Positions 53,369-61,281 of a DNA stretch of 64,000 nt are shown here, piece by piece (position 1 is the stretch's first letter; each line of letters opens with the position of its first letter). The stretch comes from an uncultured Intestinimonas sp. (GTDB taxonomy: Bacteria; Bacillota; Clostridia; Oscillospirales; Oscillospiraceae), in the NCBI RefSeq assembly GCF_944387725.1, contig NZ_CALXGA010000003.1:18066-82065 (forward strand), in the 5' to 3' direction. Below the pieces are notes generated by a model that saw only the letters and a list, made by a program, of their open reading frames with translations, was not told the origin of the DNA and did not search any database. A program made the translations under genes and the position numbers.

Positions 53369-54049
53369 GTGGGTTCTTTTTCCGACTTCGCGCAACATAT
53401 GGACTGGGCGGGCTTTGTGAGCCTGCTGCTGACGGTGGGGGCGGTGCTCCTCTGCCTGACGGTACATGAGACCTGCCATGGACTGACGGCCTACGCCCTG
53501 GGGGACCCCACCGCCAAGCGCCAGCACCGGCTGTCCCTCAACCCCCTGCGGCACCTGGACCTGGTAGGCACGCTGATGATGCTGGTGGCGGGCTTTGGCT
53601 GGGCAAGGCCGGTGCCGGTGGATATGCGGTATTTCAAGCACCCAAAGTCCGGCATGGCCCTCACCGCCCTGGCGGGTCCGGCCTCCAATCTGGCGCTGGC
53701 CTATCTGGCCCTGCTGATCCGGGCCCTGCTGCTGGGGCTCTACCAGCGCTCCGGCCTGCCGCTGCTGTTGGGGCCTGTGAACTTCTGCGGGACGGCGGCC
53801 GTTCTCAGCCTTGGTCTGGGGATCTTCAACCTGATTCCCTTCCCTCCTCTGGACGGCTCCAAGGTGCTGGGTGTTTTTCTGCCGGACCGGGTCTATTACA
53901 CCCTGATGCGCTATGAGGGCTGGGGAACCCTGCTGCTGATGCTCCTGCTGTGGTCCGGCCTGCTGGACGCGCCGCTCTCAGCGGTCCGGAGCTGGGCGCT
54001 GAATCTCCTCTTGCAGGGGGCGGCCTGGCCCTATGTCCTTCTGACCTGA
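53369..54049 (+). CDS. Site-2 protease family membrane metalloprotease (YwhC-like M50)
   Basis: 226 residues, about five to six membrane segments. Zinc motif HETCH (HExxH) lies in the first helices, with the AYALGDPTAKRQHRLSLNPLRHLD block and NLIPFPPLDGSKV supplying the Asp. Substrate unknown; distinct from the SpoIVFB-like copy at 39584. The start is GTG at 53369 behind GAAGGGGGA. Confidence 0.88.
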   Translation: MGSFSDFAQHMDWAGFVSLLLTVGAVLLCLTVHETCHGLTAYALGDPTAKRQHRLSLNPLRHLDLVGTLMMLVAGFGWARPVPVDMRYFKHPKSGMALTALAGPASNLALAYLALLIRALLLGLYQRSGLPLLLGPVNFCGTAAVLSLGLGIFNLIPFPPLDGSKVLGVFLPDRVYYTLMRYEGWGTLLLMLLLWSGLLDAPLSAVRSWALNLLLQGAAWPYVLLT

Positions 54050-54080
54050 GGATTGACAAAACACGGGAAGAGGTGAGCGG

Positions 54081-54878
54081 GTGAACGCCCCCATCTATCA
54101 TCTGGAAAAAGTGGTAAAGGCCCGCTCGGAGGACCTGGAGGACTTTACCGGCCCTCTGGACCTGATCCTGGCCCTGCTGAGCAAGAACAAAATGGAGATC
54201 CAGGACATTCAAATCTCGGTGATCCTGGACCAGTATCTGGCCTGGATGGACCGCAGGAAGCAGTTGGACCTGGAGGTGGCCAGCGACTTTGTGGCCATGG
54301 CCGCCCAGCTGGTCTTCATCAAGTCCCGGATGCTTCTGTCCATCCACGACGAGGAGGCCCTCTCCGAGATGGAGCAGCTGATCGCCTCCCTGGAGGCCCA
54401 TCAGCGCCATGAGAACTACCTGAAGATCAAGGCGGTGGCGCCGGAGCTGGACCGCCGCTTCGCCCTGGGCCGGGACTACATCACCAAGGGCCCGGAGTCT
54501 CTGTCGGTGAACAAGGTCTACCGCTATGTCCACGATAAAGAGGACCTCCGCCGGGCCATGGCGGCGGTGCGTGAGCGCATGGGGGACCAGCTCCCCCCGC
54601 CTATGAGCGCTTTCGAGGGCATCGTGGGCCGGGAGCCCTACCCCGTCTCCGAGAAAGCCGCCGAGCTCATCCAGCGGCTGGTGCGCTTCGGCGTCACCCG
54701 GTTTCGGACCCTGTTCCAGGGGAACCGCAGCCGCTCCGAGGTAGTGGCCACCTTCATTGCGGTGCTGGAGCTGTGTAAGGCCAAGCGCATCCGCCTGGCC
54801 GGCGCTGGCGCCGACTGCACCGTCTCCTGCACCGGGGAAGGGGACACGGAGCTGGAGTTTTCCACCGATGCCTATTGA
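54081..54878 (+). CDS. scpA: Segregation and condensation protein A
   Basis: 265 residues; kleisin bridging the heads of the Smc dimer in chromosome condensation. The N-terminal FTGPLDLILALLSKNKMEIQDI block binds the Smc neck and the C-terminal winged helix (~200-260) the cap. GTG start at 54081 behind AGAGGTGAG. scpB follows 21 bases later. Confidence 0.95.
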   Translation: MNAPIYHLEKVVKARSEDLEDFTGPLDLILALLSKNKMEIQDIQISVILDQYLAWMDRRKQLDLEVASDFVAMAAQLVFIKSRMLLSIHDEEALSEMEQLIASLEAHQRHENYLKIKAVAPELDRRFALGRDYITKGPESLSVNKVYRYVHDKEDLRRAMAAVRERMGDQLPPPMSAFEGIVGREPYPVSEKAAELIQRLVRFGVTRFRTLFQGNRSRSEVVATFIAVLELCKAKRIRLAGAGADCTVSCTGEGDTELEFSTDAY

Positions 54879-54899
54879 CAAGAGCGGAGGAGGATCCGT

Positions 54900-55520
54900 A
54901 TGGTTCTGAAGGAAATTGAGTCCGCCATGGAGGCCATCCTCTTCGCCGCCGGGGAGCCGGTGGGCGTGGAACGGCTCTGCATGGCCCTGGAGATCGACCG
55001 GGCCACGGCGGACACGGTGGCCCAAAAGCTCATGGACGATTATAGTTATCAGCGCCGGGGCCTCCGTTTGGTGCGGCTGGATACCAGCTACCAGCTCTGC
55101 TCCGCCCCGGAGCACGCCGGGCTCATCCGCAAGAGCTTTGAAAGCCGCAAGCCGGCCCGGCTCTCGCCCCCCGCTCTGGAGGTGCTGGCGGTCATCGCCT
55201 ATTACCAGCCAACCACCCGGGCCTATGTGGACCAGGTCCGGGGGGTGGACAGCGCCTACACTGTGGGATTGCTGCTGGACCGGGAGCTCATCGAGGAGTG
55301 CGGCCGTCTGGCGGTGCCGGGCCGGCCCATCCTCTACCGAACCACCGCCACCTTCCTGCGCTCCTTCGGTCTGTCCAGCCTGGAAGATCTGCCGGAGCTG
55401 CCGGCCGTCTCCCCAGAGGACGGACAGCTCACTTTGGAGATGCAGGCCCGGCTGAGGGAGCTGGAAGCCCGACAGGAGGCCGGAGAGGGGGACCCCGTCC
55501 GGGAGGGGGAGGGCCCATGA
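54900..55520 (+). CDS. scpB: Segregation and condensation protein B
   Basis: 206 residues; forms a dimer of winged-helix pairs on ScpA. The IESAMEAILFAAGEPV start and the LEVLAVIAYYQPTTRAYVDQVRGVDS block are the family core. The acidic C-terminal tail (about 165-206) is variable. ATGA overlap with the DUF2953 gene. Confidence 0.95.
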   Translation: MVLKEIESAMEAILFAAGEPVGVERLCMALEIDRATADTVAQKLMDDYSYQRRGLRLVRLDTSYQLCSAPEHAGLIRKSFESRKPARLSPPALEVLAVIAYYQPTTRAYVDQVRGVDSAYTVGLLLDRELIEECGRLAVPGRPILYRTTATFLRSFGLSSLEDLPELPAVSPEDGQLTLEMQARLRELEARQEAGEGDPVREGEGP

Positions 55521-56128
55521 GGCTGTGGATGGTCCTTGGGCTGGTCCTCCTATTGCCGGCGCTGGTGTCCCAGGTGCGGGTGGGCGGCGAGGTGGACTAT
55601 GCCGCCGGCGGACTTCGCGTCCGAATACGGCTGGGTCCCCTGCGTCTGACGGTCTACCCCCTCAGAATGAAGAAGAAAAAACGCCCCAAAAAGGAAAAAG
55701 CCCCTCCGAGGCCCCAGGCATGGGCGGGGAAGCCCGGTGGAGGCTCCCTGGCTTTGCTGCGGGAGCTCTTGACCTTGGCGGCGGAGGCCGCCGGACGGCT
55801 CCGGCGGAAGCTGCGGGTGGACCGGCTGGACCTGGAGCTGGTGCTGGCCGCCGGAGACCCTGCCGCTGCGGCCCTGGCCTTTGGCGGAACCAACGCCGCC
55901 CTGGGTATGATTCTCCCCCTTTTGGAGCAGAATTTTGATATCCGGCGGCGAAACATTCGGACTGCCGTGGACTTTGAGCGGAAGACTCCCGCTGTCACCC
56001 TGGGGGCGGCTGTCACCCTGACCATCGGTCAGGGGGCGGCCCTCGCGTTCCATCTGGGGCGCAAGGCCCTTCCGGCGCTCCTCCAGTACCGGAAGGGGGA
56101 CCAGGGGCGGCAGCGGGCCCATCCATAG
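55517..56128 (+). CDS. DUF2953 (YtfI-like) membrane protein
   Basis: 203 residues. A hydrophobic N-terminal segment (2-18) may anchor it. A lysine-rich patch (about 50-66) follows, then VDRLDLELVLAAGDPAAAALAFGGTNAALG, the DUF2953 core. In Bacillus ytfI lies next to ytfJ (gerW), as here, suggesting a role in sporulation. Start at 55517 by the ATGA overlap. Confidence 0.82.
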   Translation: MRLWMVLGLVLLLPALVSQVRVGGEVDYAAGGLRVRIRLGPLRLTVYPLRMKKKKRPKKEKAPPRPQAWAGKPGGGSLALLRELLTLAAEAAGRLRRKLRVDRLDLELVLAAGDPAAAALAFGGTNAALGMILPLLEQNFDIRRRNIRTAVDFERKTPAVTLGAAVTLTIGQGAALAFHLGRKALPALLQYRKGDQGRQRAHP

Positions 56129-56152
56129 ATAAAACAGAAAGGGCGGTATTTT

Positions 56153-56560
56153 ATGGACAAGAATCATCCCATCAGCGAGCTCATGGACACCACCATGCAG
56201 AAGATTCGGGAAATGGTGGACGTGAACACCATCGTGGGCACCCCCATCCACACCGAGGACGGCGTCACCCTTATCCCGGTGTCCCGGCTGTCCTTCGGCT
56301 TTGCCTCCGGGGGCAGCGACTTTGCCTCCAAGAATCAGAAGCCGGACGCCGAAAACGCCTTTGGCGGCGGCAGCGGCGCGGGGGTCAACATTGCCCCGGT
56401 GGCTTTCCTCATCGTCCGGGGGGACAATGTTAAGCTGCTTCCCGTGGCGCCCCCGGCGGGCAGCCCCGTGGACCGGGTGGTGGAGCTGGTGCCGGAGATG
56501 TTTGACAAGGTCACCGACTACCTGGAGAAGAATAAAAAAGAGGATAACCAGGGGTTCTAA
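56153..56560 (+). CDS. ytfJ: Sporulation protein YtfJ/GerW
   Basis: 135 residues. MDTTMQKIREMVDVNTIVGTPI, then VSRLSFGFASGGSDF and a Gly-rich stretch (FGGGSGAGVNIAPVAFLIV) define the family. In Bacillus GerW is needed for cortex-lytic enzyme function in germination. Follows the ytfI-like gene by 24 bases. Confidence 0.93.
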   Translation: MDKNHPISELMDTTMQKIREMVDVNTIVGTPIHTEDGVTLIPVSRLSFGFASGGSDFASKNQKPDAENAFGGGSGAGVNIAPVAFLIVRGDNVKLLPVAPPAGSPVDRVVELVPEMFDKVTDYLEKNKKEDNQGF

Positions 56561-56601
56561 GTCCCATACTAAAGGCAGTTCTCTTTTGAGGTGACGCCTT
56601 T

Positions 56602-57705
56602 ATGAAACGCCTGTCCGCTCTGCTGCTCTCCGCCGCCCTGCTGGGGACCCCCTGGGCCGGGGCGGCGGGAGGCCCACCCGCCGTCTCCGCCGCCTCCGCC
56701 ATTCTGGTGGACGCCGGGAGCGGCCGGGTCCTCTATGAGAAGGACGCCCACACCCCCCGGCTCATTGCCAGCACCACCAAGCTCCTCACCGCCCTGGTGG
56801 CGGCGGAATCGGTGACCGACCTCCAGAGGACCGTCACCGTCCAGCGGGAAGATACCCTCGCTGAGGGCTCCTCCATGTATCTGAAGGTGGGGGAGGAGGT
56901 GACGGTGGAGGCCCTGCTCTACGGCCTGCTGCTCCAGTCCGGCAACGACGCCGCCCTGGCCCTGGCCCGGATCTGCGCCGGGGATGTGGATGCCTTTGTG
57001 GCGCGGATGAACGAGAAGGCCCGGGCGCTGGGCATGGCGGACAGCCATTTCGCCAACCCCGACGGCCTGGACGCGGAGGGCCACTACTCCACCGCCGCCG
57101 ATATGGCCAAGCTGGCCATAGCCTGCATGGATAACGAGCTGGTGGCCAAGATTACGGCCACCCGGAGCATCACCCTGGGGACGCGCACCTTTGTCAACCA
57201 CAACAAGCTCCTGGCCCAGTACGAGGGCTGCGTGGGCATGAAGACAGGCTACACCCAGGCGGCGGGGCGGACCCTGGTGTCCGCCGCCCGGCGGGAGGGC
57301 CAGCTCTTGGTCTGTGTCACCCTCAACGACCCTGACGACTGGCGGGACCACGCCAGTCTCTTCAACTACGGCTTTGGGACCTATCCCCGGCAGCTCCTGG
57401 CCGCCCCCAACCAGGTGCTGGGAGCGGTGGCGGTGGAGGGGGCCCTGGTGCCCCTGGTCCCGGTGCGGACGGTGGACGAGGTCTGGTATCCCCTGGCAGA
57501 GGGGGAGGAGGTCCAATGGGCGCTGACCCTCCCGGACCGGGTTTCCGCCCCGGTGGCGGCAGACGTCCCCGCCGGCGCTCTGACCTTTTTCCTGGAGGGG
57601 GAGCCGGTGGGGGAGACCCGCCTGGCCTTCTGCGCCTCCGTCTGCCGGGACGCGGCGGGGGAGGCCGGGCTGTGGGAGCGGCTTCTGGAGCTCCTGCCCG
57701 GATAG
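56602..57705 (+). CDS. D-alanyl-D-alanine carboxypeptidase (DacF/DacB type)
   Basis: 367 residues; trims the terminal D-alanine from pentapeptides and sets crosslinking. Signal peptide about 1-24 (LLLSAALLGTPWAGAAG). Active-site motifs Ser57-x-x-Lys60 (STTK), Ser113-Gly-Asn and Lys214-Thr-Gly. The C-terminal ~100 residues form the DacA-like beta domain. No strong C-terminal amphipathic helix is seen; the last 14 residues (GLWERLLELLPG) could serve. Its place after the ytf pair suggests a sporulation role. Confidence 0.93.
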   Translation: MKRLSALLLSAALLGTPWAGAAGGPPAVSAASAILVDAGSGRVLYEKDAHTPRLIASTTKLLTALVAAESVTDLQRTVTVQREDTLAEGSSMYLKVGEEVTVEALLYGLLLQSGNDAALALARICAGDVDAFVARMNEKARALGMADSHFANPDGLDAEGHYSTAADMAKLAIACMDNELVAKITATRSITLGTRTFVNHNKLLAQYEGCVGMKTGYTQAAGRTLVSAARREGQLLVCVTLNDPDDWRDHASLFNYGFGTYPRQLLAAPNQVLGAVAVEGALVPLVPVRTVDEVWYPLAEGEEVQWALTLPDRVSAPVAADVPAGALTFFLEGEPVGETRLAFCASVCRDAAGEAGLWERLLELLPG

Positions 57706-57718
57706 CGTTCTGTTTCGG

Positions 57719-57740
57719 GGGCGCGGCAGAGGCCGCGCCC
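57719..57740. repeat. GC-rich intergenic hairpin
   Basis: GGGCGCGGC (57719-57727) pairs with GCCGCGCCC (57732-57740) around a short loop, flanked by CTACA. It resembles small dispersed palindromes seen between genes in related genomes; without a T-run it is not a typical terminator. Confidence 0.4.
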
Positions 57741-57768
57741 TACATAGGAGGAAGCGAGGTGCCTCTGG

Positions 57769-58464
57769 ATGGAGGAACGCCTGCAAAAGCTGCTCTCCGC
57801 TGCGGGAGTCTGCTCCCGCCGGAGGGCGGAGGACTACATTGAGGCCGGCCGGGTCACGGTCAACGGCCGGGTGGCCGGACTGGGGGACAAGGCCGACCTG
57901 AGCCGGGACACTGTGGCCCTGGACGGGGTGGAGCTGGGACCTGTCCCGGAGCCGGTCTACCTGATGCTCAACAAGCCACGGGGCTTTGTCTCCACCCTCT
58001 CCGATGAGCAGGGGAGGAGGACCGCGGCCGGGCTGGTGGCCGGCTGCGGCGTCCGGGTGTGGCCCGTGGGCCGGCTGGATCTGGACTCCGAAGGGCTGCT
58101 GCTTTTCACCAACGACGGCGCCCTGACCCATAAGCTCCTCCACCCCAGCCATGAGGTGGATAAGCAGTATCTGGTGCTGGTCACCGGAGACATCGATGCC
58201 GCGCTGCCCCTTCTCTCCGGCCCCATGGAGCTGGACGAGGTGGCCCTGGCCCCTGCCCAAGTGGACCGGCTGGGTCCCAACCTCCTCTCTGTCATCATCC
58301 ACGAGGGCCGAAACCGGCAGGTCCGGCGCATGTGCGCCCAGGCCGGCCTCACCGTCAAGGCCCTCCGCCGGGTCCGGGAGGGGAACATTCAACTGGGCGG
58401 CCTCAAGCTGGGGACCTGGCGCTTCCTTACAGAGGAAGAGGTGGAACAGCTCCGCCGGATATAA
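57769..58464 (+). CDS. rluB: Pseudouridine synthase RluB family
   Basis: 231 residues. S4 domain (2-48, RLQKLLSAAGVCSRRRAEDYIEAGRVTVNG), catalytic block GRLDLDSEGLLLFTNDG, and RNRQVRRMCAQAG. Probably modifies 23S rRNA. Same family as the 27817 gene but closer to RluB (SRRRAE and MLNKPRG marks). It closes the scpA-scpB-ytf-dac-rluB group. Confidence 0.92.
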   Translation: MEERLQKLLSAAGVCSRRRAEDYIEAGRVTVNGRVAGLGDKADLSRDTVALDGVELGPVPEPVYLMLNKPRGFVSTLSDEQGRRTAAGLVAGCGVRVWPVGRLDLDSEGLLLFTNDGALTHKLLHPSHEVDKQYLVLVTGDIDAALPLLSGPMELDEVALAPAQVDRLGPNLLSVIIHEGRNRQVRRMCAQAGLTVKALRRVREGNIQLGGLKLGTWRFLTEEEVEQLRRI

Positions 58465-58502
58465 AATTTGCGGCTGGAAAACTTTTTCTTGCAGAATTGT
58501 CC

Positions 58503-58531
58503 TTGCTTTTCCAGGCGTTTCCCGCTATGAT
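58503..58531 (+). promoter_or_regulatory. Promoter of the flavoprotein gene
   Basis: TTGCTT (58503-58508), 17-base spacer, TATGAT (58526-58531). Confidence 0.6.
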
Positions 58532-58614
58532 GATAAGGTATAGCCGGGTCCCGTTCCGGCGCACCCGGCCCTCCCTGGGTCGGACCAATGAACAAGCAGA
58601 GGAAGAGAAACGGC

Positions 58615-59904
58615 TTGAGCGAACAAAACAGGAGCATTGTGGTCATCGGCGGGGGCGCCGCGGGGATGCTCGCGGCGCTGACTGCTGCCCGGCTGGGGGC
58701 GGAGGTCACCCTGCTGGAGCGCAACCAGAAGGTGGGGCGGAAGCTCTATATCACCGGCAAGGGCCGGTGCAACCTCACCAACAACTGCACTGTGGCGGAA
58801 TTTCTGGACAACGTCCCCCGGAACGGCCGCTTTCTCACCAGCGCCGTCACCCGATTTCCCCCCGCCGCCGTCCAGACCTTCTTCACGGACCTGGGGGTCC
58901 CCCTGAAGACGGAGCGGGGGAACCGGGTCTTTCCCCGGTCCGACCGGGCCGCCGACGTGGTGGACGCCCTTTTCTTCGCCCTGCGCCGGAGCCAGGTGTC
59001 CCTGGTTCAGGACCGGGCGGCGCACATTCTGACGCAGGCGGGAGGGGTCACCGGCGTCCAGGGGGAGCGGGGGCGCTACGCCGCCGGACAGGTGATCCTG
59101 GCCACCGGCGGGGTCTCCTATCCCCTCACCGGCTCCACCGGGGACGGCTACGCCATGGCCGCCGGACTGGGCCACACCATCCTGCCCCCCAGGCCCTCCC
59201 TGGTGCCCTTGGAGGCGGAGGGGGAGGACTGCCCCAGGATGCAGGGTCTCTCCCTGCGGAATGTGGTCCTGAAGGTGAAAAACCGCAAGGGCAAGGCGGT
59301 CTTCCAGGAGCAGGGGGAGCTCCTCTTCACCCACTTTGGCCTCTCCGGTCCCCTGGTCCTCAGCGCCAGCGCCCACATGCGGGACTTCGAGAAGGACCAC
59401 TATACCGCCGTCATCGACCTCAAGCCGGCCCTGGACGAGGCCGCCCTGGACGCCCGGCTGGTGCGGGAGCTCACCGGCCAGCCCAACCGGGCCTTTCACA
59501 ACGTGCTGGAGACCCTGGAGCCCCGGCTGCTGGTCCCCATCCTGGCGGAGCGCTCAGGCATCCCGCCGGACACCCCGGCCAACGCCGTCACCCGGGCCCA
59601 GCGCAGGCGGCTGCTGGAACTTCTCAAGGGTCTGGCGTTCTCAATCGCCGGCCCCCGGCCCGTCCAGGACGCCATTGTCACCAGCGGCGGAGTCAAGGTG
59701 TCGGAGGTGGACCCCCATACCATGGGCTCCAAGCTGGTACAGGGACTTTACTTTGCGGGGGAGCTGCTGGATGTGGACGCCTACACCGGGGGCTTCAACC
59801 TCCAGATCGCCTGGTCCACCGGCCGGGCGGCCGGGGAGGCCGCCGCCCTGGCCGTTGAAACCAGCCGGCATATCCAGCCGGAAGCACCTTCAGCCCCTGA
59901 ATGA
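58615..59904 (+). CDS. BaiN/HI0933-family FAD-dependent oxidoreductase
   Basis: 429 residues. FAD fold VVIGGGAAGMLAALTAARLGAEVTLLERN near the start, then VGRKLYITGKGRCNLTNN, the second family signature VILATGGVSYPLTGSTGDGYAMA, and a C-terminal GLYFAGELLDVDAYTGGFNLQIAWSTGRAAG. One member, BaiN, reduces bile-acid double bonds in gut Clostridia, but this widespread branch, found beside cmk, has no proven substrate. TTG 58615 has GAGGAAG about 9 bases upstream; the in-frame ATG at 58588 lacks a site and is the alternative. Confidence 0.88.
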   Translation: MSEQNRSIVVIGGGAAGMLAALTAARLGAEVTLLERNQKVGRKLYITGKGRCNLTNNCTVAEFLDNVPRNGRFLTSAVTRFPPAAVQTFFTDLGVPLKTERGNRVFPRSDRAADVVDALFFALRRSQVSLVQDRAAHILTQAGGVTGVQGERGRYAAGQVILATGGVSYPLTGSTGDGYAMAAGLGHTILPPRPSLVPLEAEGEDCPRMQGLSLRNVVLKVKNRKGKAVFQEQGELLFTHFGLSGPLVLSASAHMRDFEKDHYTAVIDLKPALDEAALDARLVRELTGQPNRAFHNVLETLEPRLLVPILAERSGIPPDTPANAVTRAQRRRLLELLKGLAFSIAGPRPVQDAIVTSGGVKVSEVDPHTMGSKLVQGLYFAGELLDVDAYTGGFNLQIAWSTGRAAGEAAALAVETSRHIQPEAPSAPE

Positions 59905-60007
59905 CGCAATTTTCCTGGCAATTTATTTGGATTTCCGCTTTTTAAACCGGCCCTGGCCGTCTCCTGCGGGAGAGAAAGAGCAGAATCACTGTGGGAGGCA
60001 TACAAAA

Positions 60008-60685
60008 ATGGGTTTTCAGAGCATCGCCATTGACGGGCCCGCCGGAGCGGGCAAGAGCACCCTGGCCAGACGGCTGGCCGGGGCTTTGGGTTTTCTCTAT
60101 GTGGACACTGGGGCCATCTATCGGACCCTGGGCCTCTTCGCCCTGCGCAGCGGCGTGGACCCGGCGGACCCGGCGGCCATGGAGGCGCTCCTGCCCCGGA
60201 TCTCCCTCCGCATTGATTACGGGCCCGACGGGGGGCAGCATATGTTTCTGGGCCAGGAGGATGTGACCCAGGCCATCCGTTTACCGGAGGTCTCCCGGGC
60301 CTCCTCCGCCGTGTCGGCCATCCCGGCGGTACGGGCCTATCTGCTGGAGATGCAGCGGGGGCTGGCCGGGAGCCGCAACGTGGTCATGGACGGCCGGGAC
60401 ATCGGGACGGTAGTGCTGCCCCAGGCCGATGTGAAGGTCTTCCTCACCGCCAGTCCTGAGGCCAGGGCCCAGCGCCGCTACGCCGAGCTGTCTGCCCGGG
60501 GGACGCCCCAGGACTACGCCGCCGTCCTGGCCGATATGATAGAGCGGGATCGAAAGGACACCACCCGCGCCGCCGCCCCTCTCCGCCAGGCGGAGGACGC
60601 CGTTTTGGTGGACACCACCCATCTGGACCTGGAGGAGAGCTTTCACGCTCTGCTGGATGCCGTCAAAAGGGAGCTGAAAGCATGA
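60008..60685 (+). CDS. cmk: Cytidylate kinase
   Basis: Phosphorylates CMP and dCMP. 225 residues. P-loop IDGPAGAGKST (~8-18), VDTGAIYRTLGL, VMDGRDIGTVVLP and RARAQRRYAEL. It starts the cmk-plsC-ispH-S1 cluster. GGGAGG precedes the ATG by ten bases. Confidence 0.96.
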   Translation: MGFQSIAIDGPAGAGKSTLARRLAGALGFLYVDTGAIYRTLGLFALRSGVDPADPAAMEALLPRISLRIDYGPDGGQHMFLGQEDVTQAIRLPEVSRASSAVSAIPAVRAYLLEMQRGLAGSRNVVMDGRDIGTVVLPQADVKVFLTASPEARAQRRYAELSARGTPQDYAAVLADMIERDRKDTTRAAAPLRQAEDAVLVDTTHLDLEESFHALLDAVKRELKA

Positions 60686-61281
60686 GAACCTTTTACGCCG
60701 TGATATACGCCATTGTCTTTCCCTTCTTTAACCTGGTGCACCCCAACCGGACCATCGGGCGGGAGCACATCCCGGAGGGGGGGGCACTGGTGTGCAGCAA
60801 CCACACGGCACTGTCCGACCCTGTCTTCCTGGCCTTTGCCCTCCAGCGCAAGAATCAAATCCGGCCCATGGCCAAGGCGGAGCTCCTTCGCATCCCGTTT
60901 CTAGGCTGGATTTTGAAGCACATCGGCGTCTTTGGGGTGGAGCGGGGCAAGTCCGACGTGGCAGCTATCAAGCACGCCATGAAGCTTCTGAAGGAGGGGG
61001 AAAAGGTCCTGCTCTTTCCCGAGGGACACCGGCTCCACCAGGGCCAGGCGGGCCAGGGCGAGGGCAAGAACGGCGCCGCCATGCTGGCGGTGCGGTGCGG
61101 GGTGCCCATCCTGCCGATCTATGTGCCGGAGAAAAAGCACTGGTTCCGCAAGACCACTATCGTCATTGGGGAGCCCTACCGCCCCCAGGTGTCCTCCCGG
61201 AAGGGCACCATGGAGGAGTACGACGCCATCACCGCCGATTTGATGGAGCGCATCCGCGCCCTGGGGGAGCAGGCGGGATGA
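60682..61281 (+). CDS. plsC: 1-acylglycerol-3-phosphate O-acyltransferase
   Basis: Adds the second acyl chain in phosphatidic acid synthesis. 199 residues. Catalytic NHTALSD (H-x4-D), a GVERGKSD motif, and FPEGHRLHQ. N-terminal hydrophobic segment (2-18) for membrane contact. ATGA overlaps at both ends (with cmk and ispH) show translational coupling. Confidence 0.94.
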   Translation: MRTFYAVIYAIVFPFFNLVHPNRTIGREHIPEGGALVCSNHTALSDPVFLAFALQRKNQIRPMAKAELLRIPFLGWILKHIGVFGVERGKSDVAAIKHAMKLLKEGEKVLLFPEGHRLHQGQAGQGEGKNGAAMLAVRCGVPILPIYVPEKKHWFRKTTIVIGEPYRPQVSSRKGTMEEYDAITADLMERIRALGEQAG

